A DNA stretch of 64,000 nucleotides from Sycon ciliatum (Eukaryota > Porifera > Calcarea > Leucosolenida > Sycettidae). The stretch's first letter is position 1; each line of letters opens with the position of its first letter. The notes under the pieces were generated by a model. The model saw nothing but the letters and a program-made list of their open reading frames with translations. It was not told where the DNA came from and searched no databases. Location of the stretch: NCBI RefSeq assembly GCF_964019385.1, contig NC_088644.1, forward strand, positions 38,103,894-38,167,893, in the 5' to 3' direction. Shown one piece after another: positions 59,401-64,000 of this stretch. The position numbers were made by a program, and so were the translations under genes.

Positions 59401-62400
59401 AGGTTTTGTTGTGATTTAACGTATTCATTAATGGTAGCCTTGCGCTGTTCTGTGAGTTCAGGTGTGTGATCAGTGGTGACGGATGAAACCGCGGCGTCAT
59501 CTTCATCATCATCATCATCCATAATGAGAGGAGACAGTTCGGCAATATTGGTGTTTTTATGTATAATAATATTATGCTCAGCGTGATTCTCAATTGTCAT
59601 GACAATGTGTGAGTGATCGGGACCCACTGTTACAAGTGCAGGTGTCACCGACAACGTAGGAAACTTATCCACAAACGACTCTAGTGGATCAGCAACACAA
59701 TCCAGAGTTTCCGAACAAGCATCCACATAGACACATGGTACGAGCACAACATGGCCAGCAGGCACAGACAGCTCATCGTCAAGGGCAACACGAGAAGAAT
59801 ACGACGAAACAGGTACATCGTCGGAGCATGCATCAGAATGAGGAGTATGAGTATTACATGAGGGGGAAGTATTACGCGGAACAATACGATCATAGGGCGT
59901 ACGTGACGGAGGACACCCAGAACCAGAAACATGCAACGGAACAGACACATCGCCAAACATCACAACACCACGAGCAATATCTAATACACCACCATGCTGC
60001 AACAAAAAATCGGACCCAAGAATCATGTCGCAGTGAATACCAGGAGACACAACAACCGTGTGCTGGAAAGCCAAGTTTCCAAGCGACATACACAGATCCA
60101 TGGATCCAACGACAGGAAGTTGTGCGCCATTGACTGCACACAACCGCGGAGCAGACTCTAGAGGAGGTCGCTCTGTCAAATTAGGCAACAATTTAGAATG
60201 CACTAACGACACACTTGAACCAGAATCAACAAGAGCAACAACAGGAGACGAAGACGAAGACGAAAGACAAACATCAACGTGCACAATAATGGGTGAGATC
60301 GCACCACATACCTCCTCGAGGGGCTCCACTCGGACGACTGACGGCGGCCCCGTGTCACCAGTCCAACCTAGTTTTTTGCGTGCGGGCAAGATGCAATGAA
60401 GTGGCCCTCTTCACCACATCCATGGCACACTCCACGGACAGGCCTCGCAAAACTCTGGCCACGACCACGACTAGGCGCACCAGCACCAGCACCACGAGCA
60501 ACAAAACGTACATGGTCTTGCTGGGGTCGGGTGGGGCGATACAGACTCACGCTCTCCATTTTCGCCTCCAAAGCAGAGAGACGCGAATCAAAACTCGACA
60601 AAAGCGAAGCCAACTGGTCTCGCTCAGATTCCGACTTCAGTGGACCGACTGCTGCGTAGGGGTCACGACCATGAGCAGTGCGACGGGGCTTCACTTCCGG
60701 AGCAGCAGCAAATACGGGCTGTGCATACTGGTAAGGTACGGTGCGGGCCTGCTCGCGAGCATAAATAGCACCTACCTCGATGGCCTTTTGGACCGCCGCA
60801 TCCAAATCAGTGGGCCGAGGTGACGCCAACGCCAAGCGCAAATCCTTCGATGCTTGGCCATCAATAAAAAGTTGCAAAAGCATTGAATCAAGCAGTGCAC
60901 CTTGTTGTCCTGGGTAGGCTCGACGAGCGAGCCGACGAAGTTCCGTGGCATACCCGTGCTGAGTTTCACTCGCCAGCTTCACTCGCTGGCGAAGACTGGC
61001 CTCGTGCATCAATGCTTGCTGGGGCGGCTCAAGACGGACATGCAGAGCCTCGACTGTGTCGGAAAAGTTCATGTCAGGCGTGTGAGTTAGAATTTCGGTG
61101 AACATCTCATAAGCTGTACCAACGAGGCGAGCAGGTAGTAGCCGTAGCTTTTGTTCGTCGTCGTACCCACTCAACTCGCATGTGTGGACGAAATGCCTCA
61201 TGTACGTGGTGAAATCTTGGCCTGGCTGATTTCCGAATGTCTCAGGAAGCAAAACTGGCTTCGGCAGTGGACGTGCATGTGGTGTGTCTGTGTCCGACAA
61301 ACGAAAACGATGGGACAACCCTTGTACCGGCGAACTCTCGCGCTCTTCAGCAATGCTCATGTCACAGCCAGCTTCAGCGAAGCTACGCTCTAGCTTTTCT
61401 TGTCTCTTGGATTTCGCTGAACGGCCCATTGTGAAAAAAAAAATTGTTTTTGTATTTTTGAATTTTCGAAAAAAAAATTATCTGCAAAAATTTCCCGTGG
61501 ACTCGATCGACGCCTCGATCAACTATCGATCTAGATCTAATTCTAAATCTATTACGTAACCTATCGTGCGTAGCGGCAAACAACTAAATTTGGCAGAGAC
61601 AATTCCAAATAGGCAACTACTCTACGGACACAGTGTAGCTAGACTCTACTACCCAGCTAGCAGATATCCTAACAAGACACTAGACAGCAGCCAGTATGCA
61701 CAAAACACGGACACAGAAAATGTTCCGAAAATGTTTGGCCAGACAGGTTGGCGCCAATGCTTGACCTATGGACTGTAAACCATGGTAAACAATGCATGCA
61801 ACAAGAAAACGACGAGCAGAAAGAAACACAATGCAGAAAGGAAAATAATGACGAAGAGAGTGGATGAGGATATGGTTTCACTTGCGTGGGCCTTCGTGGT
61901 TCTTCATAGTCGGCGATCTCCGAAGGCGTACATACTCCGCCAGCGATGTAGTGGTGGACGTTTTCCGCTGCCACCAGTGTTAGCTGCTCCCGGCTAATGA
62001 TGCCCCCTCACACCGGAACACAGGGGTTTTATATGATTGGATAATTTATAGAAGTATTCGAGAAGAGTGTAGACAAGGAGAACAGGACAACGACAACTCA
62101 AGACTAGACTAGACTACAACAGAACTGGAGCATGCGCTCTTCTATGTGAGTGCTCATTGCCAAGGGGAACGAGCGGGAAATACAAATAGTGAGTATTCAG
62201 GTCGTAGCATACATACACCTATTACAAACGTAACCCTTACCAGTTTCTGTGCCCTGGCAGCGGCTGTTGAGAATGTGTTCTGAGTAAGCCGTTCGTGAGC
62301 CTTGCGCTTACTGGCTGGAGACACGGCTGGGCTGTGCAGTTCCTGCGCGATAGTGCGGAGTATAGGCTCCGAGGACTTCTGCCCGTTCGGATGCACTGCC

Positions 62401-62773
62401 GACTCGGCCTGTTGCTCGTGCGTTAGCGGCGTGGTCTTACGCTTCAGAGATGGGGACGATGCAGGTCCTGCACGTCTCCTTGCAAGCGATGGCGATGCTC
62501 CTCCCTGTGCTGCTGTCGGGGTGGTCTTAGAGGCGGATGTCGTACGCCGAACCACTGATGGCGATGATGACGGCACAAGGGCTGAGGATGACGCTAACGG
62601 AGACAGCAGCGCTGAAGAAAAAACGACCGCATACATCACATCGTACATGTGATTGGGAGCATCTTTCTCTAAATGTGTGGCAATATTTCTAGGTTTTAAA
62701 AGTCTAATTTCTCCACAGTATTGCTCAAAACTCTCTCTTTGTTTGTTTGTTTCTTTCTCCCTCCCTCCCTCCC

Positions 62774-62813
<40 letters not shown>

Positions 62814-62815
62814 TC

Positions 62816-62899
<84 letters not shown>

Positions 62900-64000
62900 C
62901 CTCCCCCCCCCCCCACCAAATGGTCTCTCGGCTGTGAACAACTGACTTTACATTTCATCAAATGTTTTGAGCATGGCCCATCATCAGAGTGGAGGCAAGT
63001 ACATGTACTTACCATCAGAGTTACTCCTACTGAGTGGTGGTGAACTGGGTGGTGTGCTACATGACTTGCAGTATTTGTTGACACGTCTCACCGTGGGCTT
63101 GCCACTGGTAAGGGCACGCAGCTTCTCTTCGGCAGTCATTGGCGTCAGGTCTATCATAACAGAGAGTTAAAACGGAAAAGTCATAAATTGCAATTGTGAC
63201 ATGACCGCGTAAGAAATTCCTTCCTTGACAACATGATTAAGGACATCATTGTTATGGGGGGATAGTTTGAGATCAATAGAAGTCAGTGCAGGACTGTCTC
63301 GATAGGGTTTTCAATCCTATTTCACATCGTGCACCAACCCATTACCTATGCAATGACACTACAAGACTTCGTACACACTGTGTCATCACGAGTGTACACT
63401 TGGAATGACTTGACCAGTGCTGGTACATGCAATGTCACTACAAGCATACACTGTGACATCACCAGTGTACATACACTGTGCAATGTATGTTACAAGTCAA
63501 CACTGTGACATCACCAGTGTACACTGGTGATGTCACAGTGTATGTACACTGTGACGTCACCAGTGTGCACTTGACATGACCAGTGCTGTTACATTCAATG
63601 TCACTACAAGTATACACTGTGACATGACCAGTACTGGTACATGATTATGATGCTGAATAACATACCAACATGACTTGTATCATCATCATGATCATGATCA
63701 TGGTGATGGTGATTGTGTTGGTGACGGCGTTGGGTGCTTGGGCTGGAGCGACCAAGGCGAGGAGACGGGAGCGAGTGACGATGCCGCTCTTCTGCATCAG
63801 GTTGAGTCCTGCCGCTGAGCACGTGACTTCCTGAGTATCTTCCCGGAGCATTGCTGTGCTTTGTTGCATCTATCCTTCGCAGGGGATCATCAATTCTTGT
63901 TGGACTGGTGACAGGGATGATGTTGGGAGATAAATCTTTTACCGACGGCCGTGACAGTGGATCATCTTCATCCGGTGGTAATGATTGAGGAAGTGACGGT
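48331..64000 (-). CDS. Non-receptor-type protein tyrosine phosphatase, 5' partial
   Basis: Fifteen minus-strand exons fit in phase: 64000-63666 (open at edge), 63150-63013, 62611-62241, 54521-54346, 53864-53705, 53280-53190, 52568-52504, 52107-52063, 51535-51381, 50596-50512, 50099-50034, 49829-49753, 49329-49257, 48923-48861 and 48402-48331. They give 656 residues. Residues 1 to about 385 are disordered and rich in Ser, Pro, Arg and His (HQHNHHHHDHDHDDD near 100). The catalytic domain spans about 385-650: KQRNRYRNIVAYDDTRVHL, NDYINANYV, NNYICTQAPLPATLNHFW, GTLKCHQYWP, the WPD loop LTWPDHGVPK, and the P-loop IVHCSAGVGRSG with the catalytic Cys at residue 587. QCRPLMVQTKDQLVFCYRAF closes it. 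All catalytic signatures are intact, so it should dephosphorylate phosphotyrosine. KCHQYWP and a long linker before the PTP domain recall the FERM-type PTPN3/4/14/21 group, but no FERM domain is in view. The intron between exons 3 and 4 (7.7 kb) carries an LTR retrotransposon. Confidence 0.93.
50833..51140. repeat. Minisatellite of GGTGGGTAGGCA and GATA/GACA units
   Basis: GGTGGGTAGGCA-type units give way to GATAGATG and then GACA repeats (about 51062-51127). It lies in a phosphatase intron. Ser/Leu/Cys-rich frames over it are not genes. Confidence 0.95.
52615..53040. repeat. (CA)n/(CACATA)n satellite with internal duplication
   Basis: Long CACACATACACA tract in a phosphatase intron. A segment containing AGACACAGAAACACAGTCAC and ACACCCGTAAAGACACAGAC occurs twice (about 52711-52760 and 52950-53000), so a block of about 240 bp was duplicated. 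Confidence 0.9.
54790..55187 (+). mobile_element. LINE 3' end with poly-A tail
   Basis: After an (ATC)n tract, the frame reads YYRCRVSFALLRSAVLCVRG, ARHRPVHMLRELAMVEGRVP and stops at 55016. This is the C-terminal end of the LINE family at 42.4-43.7 kb. About 145 bases of 3' UTR follow, then 27 A (about 55161-55187). A 5'-truncated insertion with its tail preserved suggests a fairly recent event. It lies in the large phosphatase intron. Confidence 0.75.
55188..56466 (+). repeat. Triplicated block separated by (ATC)n
   Basis: A unit starting ATGTGACCAAGCCGCTTTTA occurs at about 55218 (full, about 510 bp), 55733 (about 100 bp, truncated) and 55900 (full, about 490 bp). Each is preceded by a CATCAT tract, and a long (ATC)n run (56403-56466) closes the array. 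The full copies end ACGGCAGCCACGAAAACAGG. Copies are nearly identical, implying recent duplication. No coding signal. Confidence 0.9.
56505..56816. mobile_element. MITE with CAACTGGCGCGTG ends
   Basis: The left end TCTGTGTTCCCAACTGGCGC and the complement of the right end (GCTGTGCTCACAACTGGCGC) match over about 26 bp with few mismatches. Frames on both strands are mirror artefacts. Confidence 0.7.
57192..57440 (-). repeat. 3' LTR
   Basis: On the minus strand it begins TGTAATAGGTGTATG and ends CCGGGAGCAGCTAACA. Identical to the 5' LTR by eye. Confidence 0.95.
57441..57456 (-). other. Polypurine tract
   Basis: The minus strand reads GCTAGGGGGGCACAG immediately before the 3' LTR. The G-run is the likely primer for plus-strand DNA synthesis. 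Confidence 0.6.
57528..60377 (-). CDS. Pol polyprotein: protease, RT, RNase H; integrase absent
   Basis: The frame is open from 60389 to the stop at 57528 (up to 953 residues) and overlaps gag in the -1 frame. Near residues 55-65 lies the aspartic protease motif VALVDSGSSVSLV. RT has SPWASPIVLVPKKNGSLRLC, DYRKLNGVTKPDAYPIPR, LDLASGYWQIAM, LPMGCRNGPATFQR and the catalytic FFDDVL. The tether/RNase H has FLGFAGYYRRFIRGFAQ, ILDTDASNVSIGAVLSQ, DREALALVYF and RTDNTAL, ending RQHLNADAMSR. About 160 residues of Pro-rich sequence follow, ending RRSGRVRTAPARLADYV. The RRSGR-type end normally follows integrase in this family. The HHCC zinc finger and DDE core are missing while the frame stays open, so integration probably needs a related integrase in trans. 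Confidence 0.9.
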   Translation of the reverse strand, partial: KKLGWTGDTGPPSVVRVEPLEEVCGAISPIIVHVDVCLSSSSSSPVVALVDSGSSVSLVHSKLLPNLTERPPLESAPRLCAVNGAQLPVVGSMDLCMSLGNLAFQHTVVVSPGIHCDMILGSDFLLQHGGVLDIARGVVMFGDVSVPLHVSGSGCPPSRTPYDRIVPRNTSPSCNTHTPHSDACSDDVPVSSYSSRVALDDELSVPAGHVVLVPCVYVDACSETLDCVADPLESFVDKFPTLSVTPALVTVGPDHSHIVMTIENHAEHNIIIHKNTNIAELSPLIMDDDDDEDDAAVSSVTTDHTPELTEQRKATINEYVKSQQNLSSETKSMLTTLLIDNHDLFILHEDDYGYCDIFPHKIDTSTHTPIKQAARRIPYHRRVALQTLLDELLEKGIIQESISPWASPIVLVPKKNGSLRLCVDYRKLNGVTKPDAYPIPRVDDMLDSLSGCKWFSSLDLASGYWQIAMDPDDLAKTAFTTPLGLYEFTVLPMGCRNGPATFQRVMEAVLRGLCNAAAQPFCRVFFDDVLNASETLSGQVLILSRVFERVRSAGLRFNLAKCSFFRSDVAFLGHRVSADGISPDPDKVSAILAWKTPKSVTAVRSFLGFAGYYRRFIRGFAQRSAPLTALTGKNARFAWSKACEAAFQALKRSLASAPVMAYPQFEDSAGAFILDTDASNVSIGAVLSQIQDGTERPIGYGSRVLTKAERNYDASDREALALVYFAEYFRHYLLARPFVARTDNTALTALRNLKEPRGRKARWLDCLSEYEFRVVHRPGRQHLNADAMSRMVTDVPSPPPSPPPLARDVPLSAAAEMPLAADVPPAAEILPPAVFVRPPGASAAEPSPDCFKPQSLLAPYADPALSECFTRYDAASGKFVRPPEAVSRPPDCQPPAVTASRPDPITLSDDDFPPLQPPSSDPVRTSSPVSRRSGRVRTAPARLADYVLD
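60368..61429 (-). CDS. Gag protein with CCHC zinc knuckle
   Basis: 353 residues, starting at an ATG on the minus strand at 61429 (MGRSAKSKRQEK) and stopping with TAG at 60368. A retrotransposon gag core runs about 70-230 (FGNQPGQDFTTYMRHFVHTC, RVKLASETQHGYATELRRLA, LDSMLLQLFIDGQASKDLR). A helical segment SFDSRLSALEAKM lies near 280. An Arg/Gly-rich stretch precedes the zinc knuckle CHGCGEEGHFIASC (C-x2-C-x4-H-x4-C) near the end. Gag assembles the virus-like particle and binds element RNA. It overlaps the pol frame by about 20 bases. Confidence 0.92.
   Translation of the reverse strand: MGRSAKSKRQEKLERSFAEAGCDMSIAEERESSPVQGLSHRFRLSDTDTPHARPLPKPVLLPETFGNQPGQDFTTYMRHFVHTCELSGYDDEQKLRLLPARLVGTAYEMFTEILTHTPDMNFSDTVEALHVRLEPPQQALMHEASLRQRVKLASETQHGYATELRRLARRAYPGQQGALLDSMLLQLFIDGQASKDLRLALASPRPTDLDAAVQKAIEVGAIYAREQARTVPYQYAQPVFAAAPEVKPRRTAHGRDPYAAVGPLKSESERDQLASLLSSFDSRLSALEAKMESVSLYRPTRPQQDHVRFVARGAGAGAPSRGRGQSFARPVRGVCHGCGEEGHFIASCPHAKN
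60371..60377 (-). promoter_or_regulatory. -1 frameshift slippery heptamer A AAA AAC
   Basis: On the minus strand the last gag codons read GCA AAA AAC TAG. The heptamer A AAA AAC is in the zero frame directly before the gag stop, and pol is in the -1 frame (AAA AAA CTA). Pol has no ATG near its start. This matches a canonical retroelement gag-pol frameshift site. A downstream pseudoknot was not worked out. Confidence 0.75.
61965..61976 (-). other. Primer binding site
   Basis: Next to the inner edge of the 5' LTR, the minus strand reads TGGTGGCAGCGG after a 1-base spacer. It is complementary to a tRNA 3' end (CCGCTGCCACCA). The particular tRNA is not assigned. Confidence 0.65.
61978..62226 (-). 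repeat. 5' LTR
   Basis: Identical by eye to the 3' LTR. Its outer edge begins 14 bases beyond the last base of the preceding phosphatase exon (62241). Confidence 0.95.
62755..62915 (+). repeat. (CT)n with CCCT variants
   Basis: A polypyrimidine microsatellite between two phosphatase exons. On the minus strand it is a purine tract. Confidence 0.95.
63500..63541. repeat. Perfect 42 bp palindrome in CACTGTGACATCACC repeats
   Basis: ACACTGTGACATCACCAGTG at 63500 and its exact complement to 63541. The surrounding 63360-63630 repeats CACTGTGACATCACCAGTGT-like units in both orientations, within a phosphatase intron. Confidence 0.85.

Larger units (their letters stand above)
57192..62226 (-). mobile_element. 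Ty3/gypsy-type LTR retrotransposon lacking integrase
   Basis: Two 249 bp LTRs (57192-57440 and 61978-62226) bound a minus-strand gag-pol. They start TG and end CA. A 4 bp target-site duplication AACG flanks the element (57188-57191, 62227-62230). I see no difference between the LTRs, so insertion is recent. gag and pol are open, but pol goes from RNase H straight to a proline-rich tail with no integrase. The element lies in sense orientation in a phosphatase intron. Confidence 0.93.

Overview
The window is eukaryotic: every convincing gene is split by GT-AG introns, and the space between exons is filled with MITEs, foldback palindromes, retroelement fragments and microsatellites. The gene families (Wnt, a Frizzled-like receptor, DEG/ENaC channel, classical protein tyrosine phosphatase, AP-1 sigma) place it in an animal. 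The divergence of the Wnt and receptor genes and the abundance of TIR elements suggest an early-branching marine invertebrate, possibly a sponge; that placement is inference. Exon models below were built by eye from splice signals, reading-frame phase and family motifs.

Layout. 1-9.2 kb: repeats only (a TA-flanked MITE, a pogo/Tigger element with a broken transposase, two large foldback structures, LINE scraps, a MITE ending in TACCGTATTTCCCCG). 9.2-15.9 kb (+): a Frizzled/Smoothened-like seven-transmembrane receptor, four exons, 5' end not found. 16-27 kb: repeats, including a 2.1 kb TIR transposon with an uncharacterised ORF, a hammerhead ribozyme motif and a nested composite element. 27.5-35.8 kb (+): a complete five-exon Wnt gene of 356 residues with 24 post-signal cysteines and the acylated-serine motif. 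38.2-38.5 kb (+): the first two coding exons of AP-1 sigma, cut off by a 200-N gap. 38.9-45.5 kb: a decayed DIRS-like retroelement, a minus-strand LINE, a palindrome and a Harbinger-like element. 45.5-47.1 kb (+): the last three exons of a DEG/ENaC channel. 48.3-64.0 kb (-): fifteen exons of a non-receptor-type tyrosine phosphatase running off the right edge. One of its introns holds an LTR retrotransposon with identical LTRs and an integrase-free pol, inserted in the sense orientation 14 bases from a splice donor.

Functional links. A Wnt ligand and a candidate class F receptor lie about 11.5 kb apart on the same strand. The other genes (clathrin adaptor, ion channel, phosphatase) have no evident shared pathway. 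No operon, CRISPR array or prokaryotic feature is present. The most noteworthy non-gene signals are the hammerhead ribozyme, the integrase-less young LTR element with a canonical slippery heptamer, the uncharacterised TIR transposon, and the retroelement in which a DIRS-type RT/RNase H is joined to the C-terminal tail of a different LINE family.
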